The position numbers were made by a program, and so were the translations under genes. From Azoarcus sp. (lineage in GTDB: Bacteria > Pseudomonadota > Gammaproteobacteria > Burkholderiales > Rhodocyclaceae), in NCBI GenBank assembly GCA_031268685.1, contig JAIRWW010000292.1, positions 1 through 7,409 on the forward strand: DNA of 7,409 bases, read 5' to 3'. The notes beneath the pieces were generated by a model. It was not told the DNA's origin. It worked only from the letters and a program-made list of their open reading frames with translations, and did no database searches. Shown here piece by piece: positions 1 to 5,925 of the stretch. How positions within the stretch are numbered: position 1 is the first letter of the stretch; every line of letters begins with the position of its first letter.

Positions 1-168
1 AAGGACGTGGCGGAAGCACGCCAAGTGAGCGTCAACAAGCTGATTACGGAAATCAGCGTGCAAACGCTGGCCGTCTACGATGCCGAAACACGTTTCAGGG
101 GTATGGCGGCAGAGGCTGACGTCGACGCGGCGCTGGCCGTGCTCAACCGACTCGATCAGGAAAACTGA
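1..168 (+). CDS. Ribbon-helix-helix / HicB-type antitoxin, C-terminal part
   Basis: The reading frame is open from the first base and ends at TGA 166-168, giving 55 residues; the start lies outside the window. The text contains VSVNKLITE, which resembles the second helix of a ribbon-helix-helix fold, followed by AETRFRGMAAE and ALAVLNRLDQEN at the end. That tail is typical of small proteins annotated as HicB-family or CopG-like antitoxins, which bind their own promoter and neutralise a toxin partner. No toxin gene follows: a repeat begins about 13 bp after the stop, so any partner must lie upstream or be lost. The family call rests on the C-terminal half only; another RHH regulator is possible. 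Confidence 0.6.
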   Translation, partial: KDVAEARQVSVNKLITEISVQTLAVYDAETRFRGMAAEADVDAALAVLNRLDQEN

Positions 169-180
169 AATTGGATATTT

Positions 181-411
181 TAGCCCGCGTAGCCTGGACA
201 AGCGAAGCGCAGTCCGGGGATCGTTCCAAACGATGCGCAGCATCGCCAGTTTCAAAATCAGTGCGCGTCCAAGGCACGGTGGTGTTGAACGGTAGGTTTC
301 GACCCTCTCCAGACCCCAGAGGCGGATGGCATCGGTTGAATATTGGCGGCGCTTATAGTCGTTCGATACGACCCCCGGACTGCGCTTCGCTTGTCTAGGC
401 TACGCTCGCTA
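181..411. repeat. BIME-like repeat, copy 1
   Basis: The core runs from 189 to 403. It has long imperfect terminal inverted repeats: the first 31 bases, starting GTAGCCTGGACAAGCG, match the reverse complement of 373-403 with one difference, and looser pairing extends out to 181 and 411. Each arm can also fold on itself (CCTGGAC against GTCCGGG around an AGCGAAGCGC loop), so the element is two REP-like hairpins in opposite orientation. The interior adds small hairpins, ATCGTT-cca-AACGAT and GATGC-gca-GCATC. A second copy lies at 2477-2687 in the same orientation, with 5 differences in the first 102 bases. The short ORFs through it are not genes. It is probably a non-autonomous repeat moved in trans by a transposase elsewhere. 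Confidence 0.8.
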
Positions 412-642
412 ACAATCGCTTCGAGAGGGACGCTCCAACAGCCGACTTCGCCGTCTGTTTCCGCGCCCCTAAGCCCAATAGCCTTTTGACAGGTTCAGGG
501 CGAGCAACATCTTGTGCTTGTATCTAAACAGCATTGCCCCTAAGCCAGCCCGCATAGGATGGAGTGAGACAAGCGAACCCCAGCACAGAATGATGAGCTT
601 CGAGAAAACACGGGGTTTCAAGTACCCGCATTGTGCTAGCGC
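412..642. other. Intergenic region with no recognised gene
   Basis: No convincing gene is seen between repeat copy 1 and the end of the minus-strand cassette. The only short ORF here runs into the cassette gene in another frame, has no ribosome binding site and resembles no family I know. A candidate terminator for the cassette lies at 601-628. Two pairs of short inverted segments (576-581 with 612-617; 582-592 with 629-637) are interleaved but may be chance. Confidence 0.5.
601..628 (-). terminator. Candidate intrinsic terminator of the minus-strand cassette
   Basis: Read on the minus strand, 628-611 can form CGGGT-acttgaa-ACCCCG (one bulged base) and is followed by TGTTTTC. This sits about 15 bp past the stop of the 438-residue gene. 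The stem is short and the T run is only four bases, so it is plausible rather than strong. Confidence 0.35.
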
Positions 643-1959
643 TCAGTCGAAGTCACCAAGTTCGCTGCGGGGTATACGCCCGTGGTTGACCAACTGCGTA
701 CGTATGGTCAAATCGGACACCAAGAAATGCTGTGCAATATCTTGTTGGCTTTCCATCGAGTAGTCTCCTTCTAGCATCTCGTCAACAGCCTGGAAAGGGC
801 TGAGCAATTCAGCAGCAAACGCACGCTGTGCCTTTTGCCGGTAGGTAGCCGAGCGCGTGGCAGGACGCAAGGGATCGCTTGAAGAATGGATCAGGCTATC
901 GCCCAACAAACGGGCCAGTTCGAAACGTCTCCCATTTTTGTATTTGGAGCGCAACATGACTTGGCTTTCTTGATTAGAAATGAACAAATCAAGGGACAGG
1001 TCTGGTTGTTGCCCTGTTATATCTGGCACCTTTAGCAGTTCTTTGGGAGCGCCATAAAAGCTCGTGAGCTGATCGTCCGTGATAGAACCATCAAAGGGGA
1101 TGTTTTCCTGTTTCCTAAGCTCTCGTGCAGCATTTTCCCCCAACTTCCATGCTCGATCCGCGTCGCGTGGCACTCCATCCCGGAGGGTAATCCGATCTTT
1201 CGGATTGGTGGGAATTCCATAACTGCGACTTAGATCAAGCAGCTTCGGGACATCAGGCATTTCCTGCCCAGGATTGTGATTGGCGGCAATTTCTTCAAGC
1301 GCGGCTTGACCAGTGGCGTCGGCGTTGTCTAAAAGCCTCTGCAACTGATTTTCATCCATTTCACCGGGATCTTCGCCCAACAGAGCTTCCAATTTGCGTT
1401 GTCGAAACAGAACCGGGTCTTGCCGTTCATGTAACACAGCTTTCCATACATTGCTCAAATTGCTGTTGACAATCCATTGATCCTGCAGTCGTTGCAAGAC
1501 CGCTTCGACAAAAATATCCACTTCGTTCTCAAATTCGACTGCCGGAATCACGTTGACAATATCGTTGATGTAACGGTATGGCGTGCGCGCCCGTTCAGGA
1601 GAGGGTTTGCTGATCAGTACAAGATTTTCCCCATCAGAAATAAAGAGAATGTTCGGCCAGATATAACCGCTACCGATACTTGCTGTCGCATGTGACAATT
1701 CCCACTCCGGAGAAGCCCATTCAGGTGAAACTCTGCGTGGCTCCCAACGCAGGCGCCACCAGTTCCAAGCCAGCCACTCTGCAAAGTGATACGCTGACAA
1801 ATAGGGGGCCTGGCGGATACTTTGCGAAAGCCGGTCATGCCCTTCGGTCAGGCAGGAACCGTAAACGTAGATGCCAAGCATGGCAAAACTGGCGCGCTCT
1901 TCCGGGGAGCCTGTTTCCAACAGTTCCCAATTTGCCGTTATTGACCAAGGTTTGGGCAT
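643..1959 (-). CDS. Pseudo-ImmA/IrrE protein: degenerate metallopeptidase-like domain, unknown function
   Basis: This encodes 438 residues from ATG 1959. A TTG four codons upstream is possible, but the ATG gives the natural start MPKPWSITA with a weak GGAAAG 4 bases upstream. Residues about 52-74 (LSAYHFAEWLAWNWWRLRW) form a tryptophan-rich conserved-looking block. Residues about 343-430 resemble the ImmA/IrrE (DUF955) peptidase: RRFELARLLGD aligns with the usual RRFTLAHELGH, and AQRAFAAELLSP with EANAFAAELLMP. The HExxH residues are replaced (His to Arg350, Glu to Leu351, His to Asp354) and the downstream zinc-ligand Glu is Ala377. The tail HFLVSDLTIRTQLVNHGRI resembles the C-terminal HTH-like segment of the family. 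It is therefore unlikely to be a zinc protease; a binding or sensing role is inferred. It overlaps the upstream gene by 22 bp, implying translational coupling. GC is lower than in the metabolic genes to its right. Confidence 0.75.
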   Translation of the reverse strand: MPKPWSITANWELLETGSPEERASFAMLGIYVYGSCLTEGHDRLSQSIRQAPYLSAYHFAEWLAWNWWRLRWEPRRVSPEWASPEWELSHATASIGSGYIWPNILFISDGENLVLISKPSPERARTPYRYINDIVNVIPAVEFENEVDIFVEAVLQRLQDQWIVNSNLSNVWKAVLHERQDPVLFRQRKLEALLGEDPGEMDENQLQRLLDNADATGQAALEEIAANHNPGQEMPDVPKLLDLSRSYGIPTNPKDRITLRDGVPRDADRAWKLGENAARELRKQENIPFDGSITDDQLTSFYGAPKELLKVPDITGQQPDLSLDLFISNQESQVMLRSKYKNGRRFELARLLGDSLIHSSSDPLRPATRSATYRQKAQRAFAAELLSPFQAVDEMLEGDYSMESQQDIAQHFLVSDLTIRTQLVNHGRIPRSELGDFD

Positions 1960-2378
1960 CTTTCTTTCCAAGTAAACATTACGTACTTATACATCATGTC
2001 TTCTTCTTCCAGGGGATATCCATGGTATTCGCCAGTACCATTGGAATCGGTTTTGGCTTCAAACACTTCGCCCTCGTCTGACACGCTCCATATAAACTTT
2101 GGAAAGCTATCATCCCGAGGTTCACTGAAAAGACCATACTGAATACCGTTTTTCAAAAGTTTTATTGCCTCGTCCAGCGGAATGTATCGTTCCAGATCAC
2201 ACAACGATTTTGTAGGGCGAGGATTGACTCGCGAAAATCCATAGTTGGCTGGACTACGTTTGTGATGTCCGCTTCCGACATAACGCACCGATCTTTCCAA
2301 TCGTAATTTCTCTTGATTAGACAGGCATTTGATCGGAGCGATGCGGCGCTTTGGATTGTTGCCAAGACGGTTTCCCAT
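1938..2378 (-). CDS. Conserved hypothetical protein, first gene of the pseudo-ImmA cassette
   Basis: This encodes 146 residues from ATG 2378. A TTG at 2396 would add six residues; neither start has a clear Shine-Dalgarno, so the start is uncertain. I recognise no named domain. Visible features are a basic N-terminus, SVRYVGSGHHKRSPANYGF (about 30-48), NPRPTKSLCD (52-61), FPKFIWSVSDEGEVFEAK (92-109) and YHGYPLEEED (118-127). From memory this layout recurs in short uncharacterised bacterial proteins encoded beside ImmA/IrrE-like genes. No signal peptide or membrane segment is seen, so it is probably cytoplasmic. Its 3' end overlaps the start of the 438-residue gene by 22 bp, so the two are almost certainly one transcription unit and may form a complex. 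Function is unknown. Confidence 0.7.
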   Translation of the reverse strand: MGNRLGNNPKRRIAPIKCLSNQEKLRLERSVRYVGSGHHKRSPANYGFSRVNPRPTKSLCDLERYIPLDEAIKLLKNGIQYGLFSEPRDDSFPKFIWSVSDEGEVFEAKTDSNGTGEYHGYPLEEEDMMYKYVMFTWKERCPNLGQ

Positions 2379-2412
2379 ATATGTTTTTGAAGGCAATAAA
2401 TAACGTCATCCT

Positions 2413-2441
2413 GATATTTTCGCATATTTCGTAGAAGTAAA
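2413..2441 (-). promoter_or_regulatory. Weak candidate promoter of the minus-strand cassette
   Basis: The AT-rich leader upstream of the 146-residue gene has, on the minus strand, TTTACT (2441-2436), a 17-bp spacer and AATATC (2418-2413). Both boxes match the sigma70 consensus poorly. The AAAATATC string here (2420-2413) equals most of one half of the palindrome at 2990-3014, so the XRE protein might bind here too. This is speculative. Confidence 0.25.
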
Positions 2442-2476
2442 CATAAACATGCGACAGGCGCGTTTTGCCAGCCAGC

Positions 2477-2687
2477 GTAGCCTGGACAAGCGAAGCGCAA
2501 TCCGGGGATCGTTCCAAACGATGCGTAGCATCGCCAGTTTCAAAATCAGCGCGCGCCCAAGGCACGGTTGTGTTGAACTGTGGCTTTCGACCCTATCCAG
2601 ATCACAGAGCCGGATGGCGTTGGTTGGATGGCGACGCTTCGCGTCGTTCGATACGCCCCCGGACTGCGCTTCGCTTGTCCAGGCTAC
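2477..2687. repeat. BIME-like repeat, copy 2
   Basis: This is the second copy of the 181-411 repeat, in the same orientation, with the same inverted REP-like ends (GTAGCCTGGACAAGCG at the left, its complement at 2672-2687). The left 102 bp is nearly identical to copy 1; the right half has diverged more, with substitutions and a 2-bp gap, and gains a GACGCTTCGCGTC hairpin. It sits between the XRE gene (stop 28 bp to its right) and the two-gene cassette. Transcription of XRE, if it continues into the cassette, must cross it. The several overlapping ORFs here are artefacts of the repeat. Confidence 0.8.
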
Positions 2688-2715
2688 GCCTGCTGCGGAA
2701 GTGGGGCGGGGGAGG

Positions 2716-2964
2716 TTATGCCGATTGAGCCAACAATGCTTCAAGCATTGCGACGAACTCCGTAAAATCCCGTTTACAAGCCACGCAATAGTCTCTGACT
2801 TCAAGGAAGTCCATTTGCCGCTCTCCCGATTCCACTTTGCTCACGTAGCTTTGTGGTTTGCCAAGGCGAGTTGCCAACTGCACTTGCGTCATACCTGCTT
2901 GCTCACGCATTTCGCGCAGCTTGACACGAAATAGCATATAGGAAGACGACCAGATGGAATTCAT
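2716..2964 (-). CDS. XRE-family helix-turn-helix regulator
   Basis: This encodes 82 residues and is a stand-alone Cro/C1-type DNA-binding domain. Residues about 14-66 hold the HTH: LREMREQAGMTQVQLATRLG for the first two helices, then KPQSYVSKVESGERQMDFLE for the recognition helix and following turn. The N-terminus MNSIWSSSYMLF fits related short regulators that begin with a similar Ser/Tyr-rich stretch, so I keep ATG 2964 over ATG 2937; neither has a clear ribosome binding site. There is no second sensing domain. The gene is divergent from the M29 peptidase, and a 9+9 bp palindrome lies in the 119-bp gap, so it probably represses itself and perhaps the peptidase. Small XRE proteins often pair with ImmA/IrrE-type proteins, and one such degenerate protein is encoded downstream beyond the repeat. 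Confidence 0.85.
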   Translation of the reverse strand: MNSIWSSSYMLFRVKLREMREQAGMTQVQLATRLGKPQSYVSKVESGERQMDFLEVRDYCVACKRDFTEFVAMLEALLAQSA

Positions 2965-2965
2965 G

Positions 2966-2994
2966 TTGACACATCATGAATCCCAGTTTAAAAT
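2966..2994 (+). promoter_or_regulatory. Strong sigma70 promoter for the M29 peptidase gene
   Basis: TTGACA at 2966-2971 and TAAAAT at 2989-2994 are separated by exactly 17 bp: a perfect -35 box, and a -10 box matching at 5 of 6 positions. Transcription would start near 3001 and give an untranslated leader of about 80 bases before ATG 3084. The -10 box overlaps the palindrome at 2990-3014, so a bound regulator would block it. Confidence 0.7.
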
Positions 2995-3014
2995 ATCCTG
3001 TATTGGGATATTTT
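2990..3014. promoter_or_regulatory. Palindromic operator candidate between XRE and peptidase genes
   Basis: AAAATATCC (2990-2998), the 7-bp spacer TGTATTG and GGATATTTT (3006-3014) form a perfect 9+9 bp inverted repeat. It covers the -10 box and start region of the rightward promoter and lies between the boxes of a weaker leftward one. That is the expected position for an autorepressor site of the adjacent XRE protein. The binding protein is inferred, not shown. Confidence 0.6.
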
Positions 3015-3019
3015 GGCAG
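2990..3019 (-). promoter_or_regulatory. Weak candidate promoter of the XRE gene
   Basis: On the minus strand CTGCCA (3019-3014), an 18-bp spacer and TATTTT (2995-2990) match the sigma70 boxes at 4 of 6 positions each. The palindrome overlaps this whole stretch, which would suit autoregulation. It is a weak match in AT-rich DNA. Confidence 0.3.
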
Positions 3020-3030
3020 TCTACAGTCTA
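3017..3030. repeat. Tandem 7-bp duplication in the peptidase leader
   Basis: CAGTCTA occurs twice back to back (3017-3023, 3024-3030), immediately after the palindrome and inside the predicted untranslated leader of the peptidase mRNA. It may be a simple slippage duplication. Confidence 0.5.
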
Positions 3031-3072
3031 AATAGAAATAGTCGTTCGGTAATACATTGACATGCCGAAGAA

Positions 3073-3078
3073 AGGGAG
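3073..3078 (+). promoter_or_regulatory. Ribosome binding site fixing the peptidase start
   Basis: AGGGAG lies 5 bases before ATG 3084. The upstream in-frame TTG at 3057 has no such site, so ATG 3084 is the better start. Confidence 0.65.
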
Positions 3079-3083
3079 ATGCC

Positions 3084-4229
3084 ATGAGCAAACGTTTACG
3101 CAGCGAAGAGCTTGCGGCCTTGGTGGAGCGCGTTTTCCAACCAGCCGCTGATGAAAAAAGGCTGGCCATTCTCGTCGATCTGCCCGATGCGCGGGTCGTG
3201 GACAACGCCGACTGGCGCCGACGTCGTGAAATTGCACTCGGATGGCTGGAAGAACTATCTGGGCAGGAATCTGTGCTGGGCATAAAACCGACGCTGGCGC
3301 TCTACCGCAATGCACACACCAACAATGGCGATCTGCCAGAAAGCTGCTGGATCTACACGGGCGGAACGTTGCCGGAGAACGCCGACGCGCTCGACCCCGC
3401 GCAGGCCATTCCCTTTGCCCGGCTGTTCGCGGACAATCCGCTGCTGCTGTGTCCGACGCAGTTCTCGGCCACCGCACCGCTCAAGCTGCTGTCTAAAAAA
3501 TATCCGATCCGGGCGGCGACGATGAGCGGCTTCTGCGAAGGGATGATTCCCGCGCTGCGCATCGACTACACCGAAGTCAATCGCCGCGTGAACTACCTCA
3601 AGGACAAACTTGATCGCGCGACGAGGGCCGACTTCGTCTTCACGCGCCCCGGCGGCGAAAGCCATCTGCACCTCGACCTGCGTTTCCGTGAAGCGCATTC
3701 CTCGGGTGGCTTGCTGCCGAAGCCCGGCGCGGGCAATCTGCCTTCCGGCGAGGCATATATCGTGCCCTTCGAAGGCGAGACGGAACCGAGCCGCAGCGCC
3801 GGTGTGCTGCCCGTGCAATTCGGCGAGGAAATCGTGCTCTATCGCATTGAGAGCAACAAGGCCGTCGAAGTCTTGACGCAAGGAACGGTATCGGCGCAGG
3901 AGGCGGAAAAGCTGCGCGAGGAACCGGCTTACGGCAACATCGCCGAACTGGGCTTGGGTGTGCTCGCCGCCTTTGGCATCAAGCCGGTCGGCAAAGTGCT
4001 GCTCGACGAAAAGCTCGGTGCGCACATCGCTTTCGGTCGCAGCGACCATTTCGGTGGGCAGGTCGGCCCGAAGGATTTTTCATCTCCCGACACCGTCATC
4101 CACATCGATCGTGTATACGTCTCCGACATGCAGCCGAATGTGGCCGTCAAGCGGCTTGATCTGATCATGGGAGATGGAAGCTCCTTGGCGCTGATGCGCG
4201 ACGGCGGGTACGTCGTGGATTTCAACTGA
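3084..4229 (+). CDS. M29-family (aminopeptidase T/AmpS-like) metallopeptidase
   Basis: This encodes 381 residues, close to the roughly 370-410 usual for peptidase family M29, whose members remove N-terminal residues from peptides using two metal ions in the cytoplasm. The C-terminal catalytic half carries the expected ligands in order: NLPSGEAYIVP (Glu223), GNIAELGLG (Glu288), LGAHIAFGRSDHFGG (His314) and VIHIDRVY (His340, Asp342). These correspond to the Glu/Glu/His/His/Asp metal set of the family, so the enzyme looks intact. The N-terminal half is less conserved. No signal peptide is seen. It has its own strong promoter overlapped by a palindrome and stands divergent to an XRE regulator. 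Downstream is a transposase remnant and then dcuC; the 222-bp gap argues against tight coupling with dcuC. Exact substrate cannot be read from sequence. Confidence 0.85.
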   Translation: MSKRLRSEELAALVERVFQPAADEKRLAILVDLPDARVVDNADWRRRREIALGWLEELSGQESVLGIKPTLALYRNAHTNNGDLPESCWIYTGGTLPENADALDPAQAIPFARLFADNPLLLCPTQFSATAPLKLLSKKYPIRAATMSGFCEGMIPALRIDYTEVNRRVNYLKDKLDRATRADFVFTRPGGESHLHLDLRFREAHSSGGLLPKPGAGNLPSGEAYIVPFEGETEPSRSAGVLPVQFGEEIVLYRIESNKAVEVLTQGTVSAQEAEKLREEPAYGNIAELGLGVLAAFGIKPVGKVLLDEKLGAHIAFGRSDHFGGQVGPKDFSSPDTVIHIDRVYVSDMQPNVAVKRLDLIMGDGSSLALMRDGGYVVDFN

Positions 4230-4277
4230 CGTTCCCAGGGCAAAAAATGTGAAGGCCCAGGAAGCTCACACCGGCAA

Positions 4278-4385
4278 AACCTGAACCCTATCGAGCCTAC
4301 TTGGGCGAAAGCCAAGGCGCGACGAAGAAAGTATCGCCGCTCCGTCGAAACGCTTTTCTCCACACCCTCATGTGAATCAATTTGA
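4278..4385 (+). pseudogene. IS630-type transposase, C-terminal remnant
   Basis: A reading frame ending at TGA 4383-4385 encodes NLNPIEPTWAKAKARRRKYR and then SVETLF. The LNPIE-x-x-W-A-x-A-K-A block with a following basic stretch is the conserved end of IS630-family DDE transposases, where the Glu of NPIE is the last catalytic residue. Nothing upstream in this frame resembles the rest of the protein, and the frame has no start, so it is a dead fragment of about 35 codons. It marks an old insertion and deletion between the peptidase gene and dcuC. Confidence 0.7.
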
Positions 4386-4388
4386 AAA

Positions 4389-4405
4389 GGAACAGCCATA
4401 GTTCC
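4389..4405. promoter_or_regulatory. Short inverted repeat upstream of dcuC
   Basis: GGAAC (4389-4393), 7 bases, GTTCC (4401-4405). It lies about 20 bp before a CATAAT that could serve as a -10 box (4423-4428), though no good -35 box is spaced to it. It could be a small operator or chance; I saw no clear FNR or CRP box. Confidence 0.2.
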
Positions 4406-4438
4406 GCGTTTCACGATGTTTTCATAATTTTCATTACC

Positions 4439-4446
4439 GAGGAGGT
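4439..4446 (+). promoter_or_regulatory. Strong ribosome binding site of dcuC
   Basis: GAGGAGGT ends 5 bases before ATG 4452, near-perfect complementarity to the 16S rRNA tail. It fixes the dcuC start and argues against the frame that opens at 4382. Confidence 0.75.
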
Positions 4447-4451
4447 CAAAC

Positions 4452-5831
4452 ATGGGTATCGTCATTTCACTGATCGTCACTTTCTGGACGGGTTATCTCA
4501 TCATCAAGAAATTCAAACCGCAGCCGGTCCTGTTCGTCGCCGGCATGGTGATGATGTTCGCAAGCGTCGCATTCAGCCTGGGCACCATTTTGCCGGTCAA
4601 GGAAAGCACCGGCTTGGTGTTCTTCGACGCCTTCGAGTTCATCAAGAGAACCTTCAGCTCCCGCGCCGCCGGGCTGGGCCTCAACATCATGGCCGTCGCC
4701 GGCTTCGCCCGCTACATGGATCACATCGGCGCCAGTCGTGCGCTCGTCAAGTTGACGATCCGTCCGCTGCTCGCCTTGCATTCGCCCTACATCGTCATGG
4801 CCGCAACGTGGATTCTCGGCATGTGTCTCGGCCTTGCCATCAGCAGCGCCTCGGGTCTGGCAATGCTGCTGATGGTCACGGTCTTCCCGATCCTGACCAG
4901 CCTTGGCGTCAGCCGCCTGTCCGCAGTCGCCGTCATCGCCACGACGCTGTGCCTCGACTGGAGCCCGAGCGACACCGGCACGCTGCTGGCCGCCAACACC
5001 GCCGGCATCGACCCGGTGACCTACTGGGTCAATTACCAGGTGCCGATCGCCATCACCGTCATCCCGGTGGTCGCCGTCCTGCACTATTTCACCCAGAAAT
5101 GGATGGACAGGCGCGACGGGCACGTCGTCCAGCCTTCGGAAGGAATCGCTGCCCAGAACGCGCCGGGCAAGAACGGCGAGCAAAAAACGCCGCCCGCGTT
5201 CTATGCCATCCTGCCGCTCATTCCGCTGACGCTGATCCTGTGTTTCAGCAAACTGTGGATCAGCTGGGTCAAGATGGACATCGTCAAGGCCATGTTCATC
5301 GGCCTGGCGATCGCCATGGCCGTCGAATTCATCCGCTCGCGCGACGGCAAGCAGGTCTTCGCCGACATCCAGGTCTTTTTCGATGGCTTGGGGATGCAGA
5401 TGGCCAACGTCGTTACCCTGATCGTCGCCGGCGAAACCTTCGCCAAGGGGCTGATGACCATCGGCACCATCGACGTCATCATCAACGCGGCCCACGGGGC
5501 CGGCCTCGGTGCGGCGATCATGATCCTGGTCATGGTCGGCATCATCGCCGTCTGCTCGGTGATCATGGGATCGGGCAACGCGCCGTTCTTCGCCTTCGCG
5601 GCGATGGTTCCGGAAATCGCCACCAAGATGTCCGTGCCGGCGGTGGTCATGCTGCTGCCGATGCACTTCGCCGCCAGCGCAGCCCGCGCCATCTCGCCGA
5701 TCACCGCGGTCATCGTCGTTTCGTCGAGCATGGGTGGCGTTTCGCCATTCGACTTGGTCAAGCGGACCGCGATCCCCATGATCGGCGCACTGATCACTCT
5801 GACCGTCGCCAATTTCATCTATTTCTACTGA
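4452..5831 (+). CDS. dcuC: DcuC-family anaerobic C4-dicarboxylate transporter
   Basis: This encodes 459 residues, almost the length of E. coli DcuC. The family sits in the inner membrane and exchanges or exports C4-dicarboxylates such as fumarate and succinate, mainly during anaerobic growth. The protein is hydrophobic throughout with about a dozen likely membrane segments, for example near 3-19, 26-46, 112-131 and 196-212, and one polar cytoplasmic-type loop at about 215-248. Family-like features are LDWSPSDTGTLLAANTAG (about 168-185), GSGNAPFFAF, and near the end AARAISPITAVIV with SSSMGGVSPFDLVKRTAIP up to residue 442. The frame is unbroken and starts after a strong ribosome binding site. 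Large open frames on both strands here follow from its codon bias. A hairpin lies 52 bp after the stop. A related carrier with another substrate in the same family is possible. Confidence 0.9.
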   Translation: MGIVISLIVTFWTGYLIIKKFKPQPVLFVAGMVMMFASVAFSLGTILPVKESTGLVFFDAFEFIKRTFSSRAAGLGLNIMAVAGFARYMDHIGASRALVKLTIRPLLALHSPYIVMAATWILGMCLGLAISSASGLAMLLMVTVFPILTSLGVSRLSAVAVIATTLCLDWSPSDTGTLLAANTAGIDPVTYWVNYQVPIAITVIPVVAVLHYFTQKWMDRRDGHVVQPSEGIAAQNAPGKNGEQKTPPAFYAILPLIPLTLILCFSKLWISWVKMDIVKAMFIGLAIAMAVEFIRSRDGKQVFADIQVFFDGLGMQMANVVTLIVAGETFAKGLMTIGTIDVIINAAHGAGLGAAIMILVMVGIIAVCSVIMGSGNAPFFAFAAMVPEIATKMSVPAVVMLLPMHFAASAARAISPITAVIVVSSSMGGVSPFDLVKRTAIPMIGALITLTVANFIYFY

Positions 5832-5882
5832 ATGTCCGTGGCGCAAGGCTGGTAGGGCAGGATTGAAGAAACCGCCGCTCTA

Positions 5883-5909
5883 CCATTGCATGAAGTCGGA
5901 GTGCAATGG
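5883..5909 (+). terminator. Hairpin downstream of dcuC
   Basis: CCATTGCA (5883-5890) pairs perfectly with TGCAATGG (5902-5909) across an 11-base loop. It could stabilise or end the dcuC transcript, but no T run follows, so it is not a classical intrinsic terminator. Confidence 0.35.
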
Positions 5910-5925
5910 CCCGCATCAAACATCA

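Noticed and set aside
576..637. Interleaved inverted segments resembling a pseudoknot
   Set aside because: Stems are 6 and 9-10 bp with a bulge, with no conservation evidence and no known riboswitch or ribozyme core; kept only as a remark.
181..2687. The two repeats as a CRISPR array or as an IS-flanked composite transposon
   Set aside because: Only two long copies 2.3 kb apart with no regular spacers, and neither copy encodes a transposase.
2317..2934. Several overlapping ORFs across repeat copy 2, some with counterparts in copy 1
   Set aside because: They arise because the repeat is open in several frames; the two copies give similar peptides only as a result of DNA identity.
3057..3083. 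Alternative TTG start for the M29 peptidase
   Set aside because: No ribosome binding site before it, while ATG 3084 has AGGGAG at good spacing.
3255..4049. 264-codon open frame antisense to the M29 peptidase
   Set aside because: Shadow of a GC-rich gene; no motifs, and the opposite strand encodes a complete metal-ligand set.
4382..5866. A long open frame on the plus strand and another at 4467-5846 on the minus strand, each as long as dcuC
   Set aside because: Both are Arg/His/Asp/Gly-rich translations caused by the codon bias of dcuC; the dcuC frame has membrane-protein composition, family motifs and a strong ribosome binding site.
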